Both the position numbers and the translations under genes were made by a program. DNA of 15,337 nucleotides from Lachnospiraceae bacterium UBA7188 (GTDB lineage: Bacteria; Bacillota; Clostridia; Lachnospirales; Lachnospiraceae). Below are positions 6,629-13,279 of this stretch, piece by piece. The stretch lies in NCBI GenBank assembly GCA_002490995.1, contig DKVC01000028.1, positions 1 through 15,337 on the forward strand. Reading direction: 5' to 3'. Position 1 is the stretch's first letter. Every line of letters starts with the position of its first letter. The notes under the pieces are model-generated. The model had not been told where the DNA came from and did not search any database. It saw only the letters and a list, made by a program, of their open reading frames with translations.

Positions 6629-6722
6629 CTGTTCTGTACTTAATCTGGCCTGTATTTAATCTCTTCGGCTTCAATTCCCCGTAGCTCTGCTGCGGAGAGT
6701 TTCATTCTGGTCTGTACTCAAA
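6629..6722. repeat. Three copies of a 16-bp direct repeat before aroE
   Basis: CTGTTCTGTACTTAAT (6629-6644) is followed directly by CTGGCCTGTATTTAAT (6645-6660), and CTGGTCTGTACTCAAA lies at 6707-6722. They occupy most of the yqeG-aroE gap. The common core is CTGxyCTGTAyT. They could be regulator-binding sites or simple duplication. Confidence 0.5.
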
Positions 6723-6748
6723 ACCGCCGGAATGTATCAATCTGTGTC

Positions 6749-7261
6749 TCATTTCTCTTGACTCTTTACTACTTTCCTGTGATAAAAAAACAGTACAATC
6801 CACTCCAGGCGGCGCTTTAAGACAATCTGAATCTCCTCCTTCGGATGAATGGGCTTTACCAGATAAGTCTCGATCCCGGCCTTTTTCGCCCCCCACACAT
6901 CCGTGAAAAGCTGATCCCCTACAAACAGCGTGGTCCCCGGCACGGTTCCCATACGCTCCATGGCCTTTTGGTAGCCCGCCCTTCCCGGCTTTCCCGCCTT
7001 AAAAATATACTTTGCCCCCACGCTTTCCGCAAAGCTCTTTACCCTGGGTTCCCTATTGTTCGACAGGAGCAATGTCTCAAAGCCTATCCCGTGCAGCCGC
7101 GCAAACAGCTCCACCGCCGCCTGATCCGCCGGGGCGCCATGGGGAACCAATGTATTGTCTATATCAAAAATAATCCCCCGGAAACCTTTTTTATGAAAGC
7201 CTTCATAATCAAGCCCGTAAGCGCTTTCCGCCTCGTGGTCCGGATAAAATGTTTCCAGCAT
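6749..7261 (-). CDS. yqeG: YqeG family HAD IIIA-type phosphatase
   Basis: This is a small cytoplasmic haloacid-dehalogenase-fold phosphatase of 170 residues, the usual YqeG size. Motif I is FDIDNTL (Asp33 nucleophile, Asp35), motif II is LLLSNNR (Ser67), motif III is in AGKPGR (Lys91) and motif IV is GDQLFTD (Asp116, Asp121). All catalytic positions are present. The physiological substrate is not established for the family, as far as I know. The C-terminus is basic and hydrophobic (RRLEWIVLFFYHRK). GGAGGAT lies at SD distance before the ATG. It is the first gene of the aro cluster, with its own promoter and a hairpin in the leader. Confidence 0.93.
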   Translation of the reverse strand: MLETFYPDHEAESAYGLDYEGFHKKGFRGIIFDIDNTLVPHGAPADQAAVELFARLHGIGFETLLLSNNREPRVKSFAESVGAKYIFKAGKPGRAGYQKAMERMGTVPGTTLFVGDQLFTDVWGAKKAGIETYLVKPIHPKEEIQIVLKRRLEWIVLFFYHRKVVKSQEK

Positions 7262-7302
7262 GCCCTATCCTCCGCCAGTACCTGTCTGCTTACACTTCCT
7301 CA

Positions 7303-7345
7303 GGAACTGCCGGAAGGCATTTTCTGAATTCCTTCCGGCAATTCC
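7303..7345 (-). promoter_or_regulatory. 15-bp hairpin in yqeG leader
   Basis: GGAATTGCCGGAAGG (minus, 7345-7331) pairs with CCTTCCGGCAGTTCC (7317-7303) around a 13-base loop. The only non-Watson-Crick pair is G-U in minus RNA and would be A-C in plus RNA. No U-run follows, so it is not a standard terminator. Confidence 0.55.
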
Positions 7346-7368
7346 CGGCTGCCGTCAGTACCTCTACC

Positions 7369-7398
7369 AATATAGCACGCTCCAAAGGTATATTTCAA
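7369..7398 (-). promoter_or_regulatory. Promoter of yqeG-aro cluster
   Basis: Minus-strand TTGAAA (7393-7398), 18-base spacer, TATATT (7369-7374). The leader would be about 100 nt and includes the 15-bp hairpin. It is divergent from the promoter of the MNT-HEPN pair. Confidence 0.5.
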
Positions 7399-7436
7399 TA
7401 GTGTTTTCCAAAAAAACGAAAATACGGCGGGATTAC

Positions 7437-7465
7437 TTGAAATGTTTCCCTTCCTATGCTATGAT
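7437..7465 (+). promoter_or_regulatory. Promoter of MNT-HEPN pair
   Basis: TTGAAA (7437-7442), 17-base spacer, TATGAT (7460-7465), with an extended -10 TGC in front. Because transcription would begin near 7472, the ATGATG at 7461 cannot be the start of the MNT gene. Confidence 0.6.
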
Positions 7466-7505
7466 GAAAGTGCAAAACGATAATCATAACTCTGGTGCAT
7501 CAGAT

Positions 7506-7910
7506 ATGGAGAAAAATGTGTGTAGATTAGTAGAATTAAAAACGAACTACGGGATTTCCATTCATGTGGCTGACATAAAGTATTCCTGTATAAAAAACAT
7601 AATCAAGGCAGCCCCAAATTGCAGACAGATTTCGGAGATTATATTATTCGGTTCTTCTCTCGAAGAAAAATGCTCAGCCAGGTCAGACATTGATATTGTA
7701 ATAGTAAGCCCAAAGGGCCTCCATGATTTATCCTCAACAAAAGGTTTTAACAATTTTATGGACAAATTATATGAATTTGACATGACTCAGGAATATGACA
7801 GGTTATATTTCCGGTCTATTGAGGAAATTGAGGCAAAGCAGGACAAAGTACCCATCTGCAAAGAATTGACCCGGAAAGGAAAAATCATATACAGGAGGGA
7901 TTCATATTAG
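7506..7910 (+). CDS. Minimal nucleotidyltransferase (MNT) domain protein
   Basis: This 134-residue protein is of the polymerase-beta-like minimal nucleotidyltransferase type. The diagnostic motif GS-x10-DxD is intact: FGSS at 48-51 and SDIDIVI with Asp61 and Asp63. A third acidic residue, Asp98 in EYDRLYF, follows in the expected strand. Such proteins partner HEPN proteins; in characterised type VII toxin-antitoxin pairs MntA AMPylates and silences the HEPN RNase. The start is uncertain. The ATG at 7506 is the first after the promoter but lacks a clear SD, and a GTG at 7518 has GGAG just ahead. Codons upstream of the promoter are open but should not be translated. With its downstream HEPN partner it is the only confident gene pair on the plus strand and is visibly more AT-rich than its neighbours, which suggests transfer. 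The stop overlaps the HEPN start by one base. Confidence 0.85.
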   Translation: MEKNVCRLVELKTNYGISIHVADIKYSCIKNIIKAAPNCRQISEIILFGSSLEEKCSARSDIDIVIVSPKGLHDLSSTKGFNNFMDKLYEFDMTQEYDRLYFRSIEEIEAKQDKVPICKELTRKGKIIYRRDSY

Positions 7911-8287
7911 TGCAACCGACATTACTTGCCATAGCAAAAGCCGATTTAATAACAGCTGAGCGCCTGGTGGATTCTGACAATAAGTATATCAAACATCAGG
8001 CCGCTTACATGACACAGCAATCAATTGAAAAAACGCTTAAATATCTGATTGATTTAAAAACTGGCTCTCAGCCCTGGGGACATGACCTGGAAAAACTGAT
8101 CAGGCTGGCAAAATCAAGCGGAATTCTCATTCCTGAAACAATTGATAAACACAAAACTCTTTATTCATCCTGGGAAGCTGTCACAAGATATTATCCTCAA
8201 GCCATAATAAGGCGAGATATGATCCAAAAAGCAATCACTGCGACGAAAGACTGGCATTACCGCCTGAAGAATGAGGGGATAAAATAA
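7910..8287 (+). CDS. HEPN domain protein (partner of MNT)
   Basis: This 125-residue all-helical HEPN protein begins at GTG, sharing one base with the MNT stop (TAGTG), with AGGAGG at 7893-7898. The HEPN pattern is clear: AYMTQQSIEKTLKYLI (32-47), GHDLEKLIRLA (57-67), TRYYP (92-96) and a long C-terminal helix. The RNase motif of active HEPN toxins (R-x4-6-H, or RX4HXY in HepT) is not seen. Arg and His residues exist, but not with that spacing. It may therefore be a non-nuclease HEPN protein that binds nucleotides or RNA and acts with the MNT enzyme, or a decayed toxin. The one-base overlap indicates tight translational coupling. Confidence 0.85.
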   Translation: MQPTLLAIAKADLITAERLVDSDNKYIKHQAAYMTQQSIEKTLKYLIDLKTGSQPWGHDLEKLIRLAKSSGILIPETIDKHKTLYSSWEAVTRYYPQAIIRRDMIQKAITATKDWHYRLKNEGIK

Positions 8288-8310
8288 CAAAAGACCTGCC
8301 CCCAGGAGGC
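8282..8310 (-). terminator. Possible terminator of the M61-like peptidase gene
   Basis: On the minus strand, GCCTC-CTG-GGGGC (8298-8310) is followed by TCTTTTGTTATTTTATC. It lies about 125 bases past the peptidase stop and touches the end of the HEPN gene. The stem is short. Confidence 0.3.
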
Positions 8311-8434
8311 TGCCGCATTAAGAATCACTGGTACCGGATATAGCTATGCCCGATTGCCAGATATTCTATATCCTGTATAAAATCTTTTATGCAACAGCCC
8401 GTCCTTCAAGAGCCGGATTCCTGTTTTACCTGCC

Positions 8435-9811
8435 CTATCTGTCCAGCTCCCACTGATAGGAAACCACCGTTTTCCCCGTATCTTTTTCCGTCATCTCCTT
8501 TGGCACCACATGAAAATATCCGTCAAACCCTCCGTCCAGCGGCGCAAAATGCCTGCCGCGGCTCATCGTCTCCCAGTCCTCAGTCACATCGATTCCGGCA
8601 ATGTCGCGCACTGTCTCCAGAAACTCCATGTTTCCCTGCTCTATTCCATTACGGCGTTTCTCCAGGATATCCAATACCACATCGTCAATGCTGTGCTCTC
8701 CCCCAGTCGCTTTTCTGATTTTCACATCCGTGTTGGCGAGAAACAGAAGTCCTCTGCCATAGGGAAGCGTCTGTGCCCTCCAGTCCTGCCAGCAGACTGC
8801 AGCTGCCTCCTGATCGCTCAGATGACGTGTGGGATTGGTATAATAGCTGTCCGTCATGCCCTGGATTGCCTCTCTCGCTTCCTCCGGCGTAATCAGCTGC
8901 ATGCGCAATGGTATGAGCATGCTGTAAAACTCCGCTGTCCCCTCTGAATACCACGCGGTACTCTCACCCTCCGAATCACTCAGATGAGGCCAGTTATGTA
9001 CCATTTCATGTGCCAGGATATTTTTCTTATTCTCCAGCGAAACCGGCTCCGTCTCATTCCATCCAAACATATAAGAGCGTACCATGGCGCTGCCGCCGCT
9101 GTGGGTGTACGGATCTTTCCGCACAAAAATACGGTACACCGACTCACTGTCCCGGAAAAAAGCTCGCATGCCTCCATAAAGCTTCCGGGTATACATCGCA
9201 ATGCTTTCCATGTCAAAAGTGGGCTCCGCAATCCAATAGACGCCGAAATCCCCCTCCGTTATGCTTTTCACGGCTCCCATGCAATAGTAACAGTCCCGGA
9301 ACAGACCCGGACCTGCCTGCAGCGTTACCTCCCCTTCACCAAAGGCACAGATCCCCCTGCTCCCCTCCGGCATGTGGCCAAGATCCCAGGAAAGCGTTGT
9401 CTCCCCCTCCATAGCCCCGAAATCCGCCAGAAAGGCACTGCCGGCGCTGGTTCCTCCCCCTTCCTCACATCGGAAATCCATATAAGGGGCACAGCGATCC
9501 CCTTCGCGCAAAGGTCTGGGATGCACCAGATACCTTATCGCCACAGCCCCGAACAATGCCCGCTCTGACTGGAAATGCCTGTATTGATACGGATAAGGCT
9601 CCGACACAGTTGTCGTTATCACCGCTTCCCCGCATTCATCCCATACACGGAACTCCTCCGCCTCGCATCCCGGAACCGTATACGCGGAAAGTGTTATTTT
9701 GCACAGTTCCTCCCCGGCCCCTCTTGCCAGAATGTCAAAGCGGTATTCCACTTCCACATAATCAATATTCCCTTCTCCCCAAAACGGCTTTAATATAATC
9801 TGGCATTTCAT
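8435..9811 (-). CDS. M61-like (gluzincin) zinc metallopeptidase, cytoplasmic
   Basis: The 458-residue protein has an N-terminal beta-rich region (about 1-200) and a thermolysin-like catalytic part. The zinc motif is HEMVH (268-272) in NILAHEMVHNWPHL, and a third ligand is likely Glu290 in AWYSEGTAEFY. This arrangement and the HNW after the motif resemble M61 glycyl-aminopeptidases and, more distantly, M1. The spacing from the second His to the Glu is 17 residues, against 18 in M1. Unlike typical M61 enzymes it ends soon after the catalytic helical region with no clear PDZ domain, and no signal peptide is seen, so it is probably intracellular. It may cut N-terminal residues from peptides; the substrate is unknown. 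AAGGAAGGGG lies 11 bases before the ATG. It is flanked by terminators and is probably monocistronic, unrelated to the uronate genes upstream. Confidence 0.8.
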   Translation of the reverse strand: MKCQIILKPFWGEGNIDYVEVEYRFDILARGAGEELCKITLSAYTVPGCEAEEFRVWDECGEAVITTTVSEPYPYQYRHFQSERALFGAVAIRYLVHPRPLREGDRCAPYMDFRCEEGGGTSAGSAFLADFGAMEGETTLSWDLGHMPEGSRGICAFGEGEVTLQAGPGLFRDCYYCMGAVKSITEGDFGVYWIAEPTFDMESIAMYTRKLYGGMRAFFRDSESVYRIFVRKDPYTHSGGSAMVRSYMFGWNETEPVSLENKKNILAHEMVHNWPHLSDSEGESTAWYSEGTAEFYSMLIPLRMQLITPEEAREAIQGMTDSYYTNPTRHLSDQEAAAVCWQDWRAQTLPYGRGLLFLANTDVKIRKATGGEHSIDDVVLDILEKRRNGIEQGNMEFLETVRDIAGIDVTEDWETMSRGRHFAPLDGGFDGYFHVVPKEMTEKDTGKTVVSYQWELDR

Positions 9812-9910
9812 AAATTTCTACGCCCCTTCCTTCTCATGCTTTCTGCTTCTTTATTCCTAAGATTCTCCGCCCGTGTAACATCACTCTTGCAAAGGCCCTA
9901 ACCCGGGACG

Positions 9911-9935
9911 AGCCGGAACCAAAATTTTGCCGGCT
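9911..9935. repeat. Imperfect palindrome upstream of the M61-like gene
   Basis: AGCCGG (9911-9916) and CCGGCT (9930-9935) flank a CAAAATTTTG palindromic core. It is 100 bases upstream of the peptidase start and could be an operator. No regulator is encoded nearby. Confidence 0.3.
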
Positions 9936-9972
9936 TCTGCGGGATTTCGTTCTTAAGCGCCTAAAGATATCC

Positions 9973-10016
9973 AAAAGCAAAACCGCCGCATGAACACAAT
10001 CCCTTTCATGCGGCGG
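9973..10016 (-). terminator. Terminator after uxuB
   Basis: A perfect 12-bp stem CCGCCGCATGAA/TTCATGCGGCGG (9983-9994 with 10005-10016) is followed on the minus strand by TTTTGCTTTT. It lies about 75 bases after the uxuB stop and closes the uronate operon. Confidence 0.8.
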
Positions 10017-10089
10017 CTCCGATTCTTTCTTCTCATGGCATGAAAATTTGACCATAAACGCATCACAGGCGAGCATTCATCGCCAAACT

Positions 10090-11673
10090 TTAACGCGTGG
10101 AAACATATTTATGAAGTGTCCTGCGCACAGCCCCGGGACCGGCAAACAGTTCCGCCGCCATTCCTTCAATCCGCTCCCCTAATCCGGCAGCATACAAATC
10201 CACTCCGAATACATCCTTCCGGCTGTACAAAGCTTTCAGGCAGGAGAAATCCTGTTCTCCCTCTCTCACTTCCAGCGGGGCAACGATAGCGCGCAGCTCT
10301 TCAAGAAGCGGATCCGGAGACGGCTCGAAAGCCTTTCCCTCATCGTCAATGCCCTTCAGATAACGCGCATATCCTGCCAGCACCAGCGGCAGCAGCACCA
10401 GGTCATCCATATTCAATCCCCGCGCCTGATAAGCCTTGATCGTCTCACCGAACCGGATAGGAATCTTCTGGCTGGTGTCCGTAGCGATACGCTGAGGCGC
10501 ATCGGGCATGAACGGATTGGGCAGGCGGCGGTTCAGCACGGCATCAATAAAGTCAGCCGGTTTCAGCACACCGGGATCTACCACCACCGGCATGGCCTCG
10601 ATATGACCGAGCTTTGTAATCAGTCCTCTGATATCTTCATCCTCCATCTCCGCGGAAATCAGATCATATCCCAGGATACAGCCATAGATGGACATTGCCG
10701 TGTGCAGAGGGTTCAGGCAGGTGCAGACTTTCATCCTCTCCACTTTATCCACAGTCTCTCTGTCCACGTACAACACGCCTCCCAGCTCCAGAGGCGGACG
10801 CCCGTTGGTGTAATTATCCTCAATCACCAGATATTCCGTCTCCTCTGCGTTGACAAAAGGCGCCGTATAGGTACGCTTATCCGTAATGATGGTATAGTTG
10901 TCTTCAAACCCGTCCTCAGCCAGCATCTTCTGAACTTTCTCGTCGGGCCTGGGCGTAATCTTGTCTATCATGCTCCATGGATAAGTCACCCTGGAAGGAT
11001 CCTGTACATACTCCAGGAATTCCCCGGGAACCAGTCCCTCTTCCACCCATTTGGAAGCATAGGCGATGACGGCAGCCTTCACCTTGTCTCCGTTGTGGGA
11101 GCAGTTATCCATACTCTGTACCGTCAGCGGCAGCTTACCCGCCAGAAAACGCTCATACAGAAGCAGCGTCACCTTACCCATGATCAGGGCAGGCTGAAGT
11201 CCTTTCTCCAGATCCACAGGCGCCACGCCATAGCCCTTCTCCGTGATGGTAAAGGAAATCATCTGTAAACTGGGATTTGCGAAAATCTCCGCCAGCCGTG
11301 CCCAGTCAGCCTCAAACTGCGCATCTGCCTTCAGGCTTTCTGTCACGGAAGCGATAACCTTCTTCTGGATATTGCCGTCAGACTGCAGGCACACAAGCAG
11401 GCTTAAATTGTCATAAGGTGCATATGCCTTGTCAATAATTTCAAAATCAAACCCTTCGGCAACAATGACGCCTCTGTCATATTTCCCCGAATCCAGCGCC
11501 TGCTGCAGTATCGCCGCCGGAAATGCACGGAACAGGTTTCCTGCGCCAAAATGCACCCATACAGGCGACTCATGTGTCTTTGCCCTCACTGCCTCAATGT
11601 CAAACTGCGGCATCTGATATCCTTTTTCGGCCCACTGAGAGCCGATACCATCCTTAATGTCAAGCAATTTCAT
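10090..11673 (-). CDS. uxuB: Fructuronate reductase (D-mannonate oxidoreductase)
   Basis: This 527-residue long-chain mannitol-dehydrogenase-family enzyme interconverts D-fructuronate and D-mannonate with NAD(H). The NAD-binding loop is WVHFGAGNLFRAF (39-51) and the family motif SMDNCSHNGDKV follows (about 187-198). The catalytic K-x5-N-x2-H signature is present in MKVCTCLNPLHTA (Lys315, Asn321, His324). Sequence alone cannot separate mannonate from mannitol or altronate specificity; the adjacent uxuA decides for mannonate. The start at 11673 is used because AAAGGAG (11683-11689) lies nine bases upstream; the frame is open 18 codons further but without an SD. It is longer than E. coli UxuB (about 486 residues). 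It follows uxuA by 160 bases with no visible promoter or terminator in the gap, so they are likely cotranscribed. Confidence 0.9.
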   Translation of the reverse strand: MKLLDIKDGIGSQWAEKGYQMPQFDIEAVRAKTHESPVWVHFGAGNLFRAFPAAILQQALDSGKYDRGVIVAEGFDFEIIDKAYAPYDNLSLLVCLQSDGNIQKKVIASVTESLKADAQFEADWARLAEIFANPSLQMISFTITEKGYGVAPVDLEKGLQPALIMGKVTLLLYERFLAGKLPLTVQSMDNCSHNGDKVKAAVIAYASKWVEEGLVPGEFLEYVQDPSRVTYPWSMIDKITPRPDEKVQKMLAEDGFEDNYTIITDKRTYTAPFVNAEETEYLVIEDNYTNGRPPLELGGVLYVDRETVDKVERMKVCTCLNPLHTAMSIYGCILGYDLISAEMEDEDIRGLITKLGHIEAMPVVVDPGVLKPADFIDAVLNRRLPNPFMPDAPQRIATDTSQKIPIRFGETIKAYQARGLNMDDLVLLPLVLAGYARYLKGIDDEGKAFEPSPDPLLEELRAIVAPLEVREGEQDFSCLKALYSRKDVFGVDLYAAGLGERIEGMAAELFAGPGAVRRTLHKYVSTR

Positions 11674-11832
11674 TGTAACCAACTCCTTTCCTCTCCTGAT
11701 ATCTGCCCGGCTGGTGAAGGAAAGCACATTTTGGCCGCACGGTTTCCGCAGACAAATATCAAGACTTTCCCGGCAACCCTTCTTCAGCGGGCTGCTCCAC
11801 CTTACCTGTAAGCCAGGACAATTTCACGGATT

Positions 11833-12918
11833 TTACTTCTGCTCATCCAGCTTGTCAAGCATATCCCAGATTCCCCACATATACATGATTCCCAATGCAC
11901 GGTCATACAGGCCATAACCGGGACGCACATTGCCCGGGCCTTCATTCCACAGATGACGTCCATGGTCAGGGCGGATATAGCCGTTAAAGCCGCAGTCATG
12001 ATATGCCTTTACAATATCCAGAATACCCGTATCCCCGTCGCAGTCTCTGTGGCTGGCTTCCGAGAAATCTCCGTTCTCGAAATGCTTCACGTTGCGGATA
12101 TGGGCGAAAGCGATGCGGTCACAATGTTTGCGCACGATATCTGCCACATGATTCTCCGGATTTGCATTCAGGCTGCCGGAGCACAGTGTCAGGCAGTTGT
12201 AGGGATCATCCACCATTGCCAGGAATTTGTCCACGGACGCAGCGTCCACCAGCAGGCGGGGCAGCCCGAAAATATCCCATGGCGGATCGTCCATATGAAT
12301 CGCCATCCTGATATCGCACTCATGGCAGACCGGCATCAGCTGCTCCAGGAAATATTTCAGATTCTCCCACAGCTTCTCCTTTGTCACCGGCTTGTAAGCC
12401 TCAAAAAGCTCATCCAACTTCGCCATGCGCTCCGGCTCCCAGCCGGGGAATGTCAGACCATGAAGATTGTTCAGAATATAATCCGCCATCTCCTTTGGAT
12501 CGTCATGAATCTTGCTTGCCTCATAGTACAAAGCCGTGGAGCCGTCTCCCACCGGGTGGAACAGATCCGTACGTGTCCAGTCAAACACCGGCATGAAGTT
12601 ATAGCAGATTACCTTAACCCCGAATTTGGAAAGATTACGGATGGTCTGGATATAGTTTGCTATATATCCGTCTCTGCTGGGCAGGCCGATTTTGATGTCA
12701 TCATGCACATTTACCGACTCCACCACATCCATATTGAAGCCATAGGGCTCCAGTTGTTTCTGTACTTCGGCAATCTCTTCCACTTCCCAGACTTCACCGG
12801 GCATCTTGTTATGCAGCGCCCATACGATGCTGGTCACGCCCGGAATCTGCTTAATGTCCGACAGCTTTATGCTGTCATTGCCTTCGCCGTACCAGCGAAA
12901 ACCCATTTGCATTCCCAT
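11833..12918 (-). CDS. uxuA: Mannonate dehydratase
   Basis: Dehydrates D-mannonate to 2-keto-3-deoxy-D-gluconate in glucuronate catabolism, in the cytoplasm. The 361 residues fit the TIM-barrel UxuA family. Visible signatures are VICYNFMPVFDWTRTDL (103-119), MAIHMDDPPWDIFGLPR (205-221), LCSGSLNANPEN (245-256), AHIRNVK and YIRPDHGR (314-321). His208, Cys246, His273 and Asp318 match, in spacing, the metal ligands reported for Streptococcus ManD (198, 237, 264, 310) as I remember them. The start is clear: AGGAGG six bases before ATG. An unusually long leader with diverged repeats precedes it, and uxuB follows in the same direction. Confidence 0.96.
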   Translation of the reverse strand: MGMQMGFRWYGEGNDSIKLSDIKQIPGVTSIVWALHNKMPGEVWEVEEIAEVQKQLEPYGFNMDVVESVNVHDDIKIGLPSRDGYIANYIQTIRNLSKFGVKVICYNFMPVFDWTRTDLFHPVGDGSTALYYEASKIHDDPKEMADYILNNLHGLTFPGWEPERMAKLDELFEAYKPVTKEKLWENLKYFLEQLMPVCHECDIRMAIHMDDPPWDIFGLPRLLVDAASVDKFLAMVDDPYNCLTLCSGSLNANPENHVADIVRKHCDRIAFAHIRNVKHFENGDFSEASHRDCDGDTGILDIVKAYHDCGFNGYIRPDHGRHLWNEGPGNVRPGYGLYDRALGIMYMWGIWDMLDKLDEQK

Positions 12919-12942
12919 ATAAATCCTCCTATTACAAGTTTT

Positions 12943-13037
12943 GCAGCATCCCTGCCCGGCACCAATTCACGGCAGAGCATTTCCTCCCATTTAGTGATGC
13001 GCCTGCAAATCCACTGGACACCGGATAAGGATGCTGC
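12943..13037 (-). promoter_or_regulatory. 9-bp inverted repeat enclosing one leader repeat copy
   Basis: GCAGCATCC (minus, 13037-13029) and GGATGCTGC (12951-12943) are perfectly complementary and enclose the repeat copy nearer uxuA. In RNA this would be a long-range stem ending about 25 bases before the uxuA start, close to its ribosome binding site. Confidence 0.5.
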
Positions 13038-13143
13038 TGTCTTCCAGTTCCGCAGCTTCTTATCCACTACCAATTTGCGGCAATTCACGGCAGAAAATTG
13101 CCGGCCGCTTAGTGATGCGTCCGTAAATCCTCTCGGTGCCGGA
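12963..13143. repeat. Two diverged direct repeats in the uxuA leader
   Basis: Copy 1 (12963-13025) and copy 2 (13081-13143) align without gaps at an offset of exactly 118 bases. Shared blocks are CAATTCACGGCAGA, TTAGTGATGCG, AAATCC and CCGGA. Reading frames across the copies do not conserve protein, so they look like non-coding elements. The rest of the gap between uxuA and the GH3 gene (12919-13279) holds only the promoter and an AT-rich stretch. Confidence 0.75.
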
Positions 13144-13160
13144 CAGGCAGATACTGAATT

Positions 13161-13169
13161 ATTATAACA
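13161..13169 (-). promoter_or_regulatory. Extended -10 promoter of uxuAB
   Basis: The minus strand reads TGTTATAAT, a perfect TATAAT (13161-13166) with the TGn extension, and a weak TTTCCA 17 bases upstream as -35. Transcription would start near 13153, which puts both leader repeats in the uxuA 5' UTR. Confidence 0.55.
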
Positions 13170-13279
13170 CTTGTCTCAATAAATGGAAACAATAACCTGA
13201 AACGAAACACGTATATCATTTCCGCAATTACATTTTCGATTATCATGTCGAATATAACCAGGTCAGATAATTTCCTGCC

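Noticed and set aside
7260..7505. Extended N-terminus of the MNT protein
   Set aside because: The extra codons lie upstream of and across the promoter and within the yqeG leader hairpin; the MNT domain begins only after about 7560.
9834..10076. 80-codon minus-strand ORF between uxuB and the peptidase gene
   Set aside because: Contains the perfect 12-bp terminator stem and its T-tract; basic low-complexity translation without homology signs.
12867..13088. 73-codon minus-strand ORF over the uxuA start and leader
   Set aside because: Overlaps uxuA out of frame, and the repeat copies do not conserve the translation.
11953..13167. 404-codon plus-strand ORF
   Set aside because: Antisense to uxuA, whose motifs and metal ligands are intact; it also runs through the non-coding leader repeats.
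13199..13212. cre-like (CcpA) site near the uxuA promoter
   Set aside because: The central CG is out of register with the cre consensus, so there is no good match.
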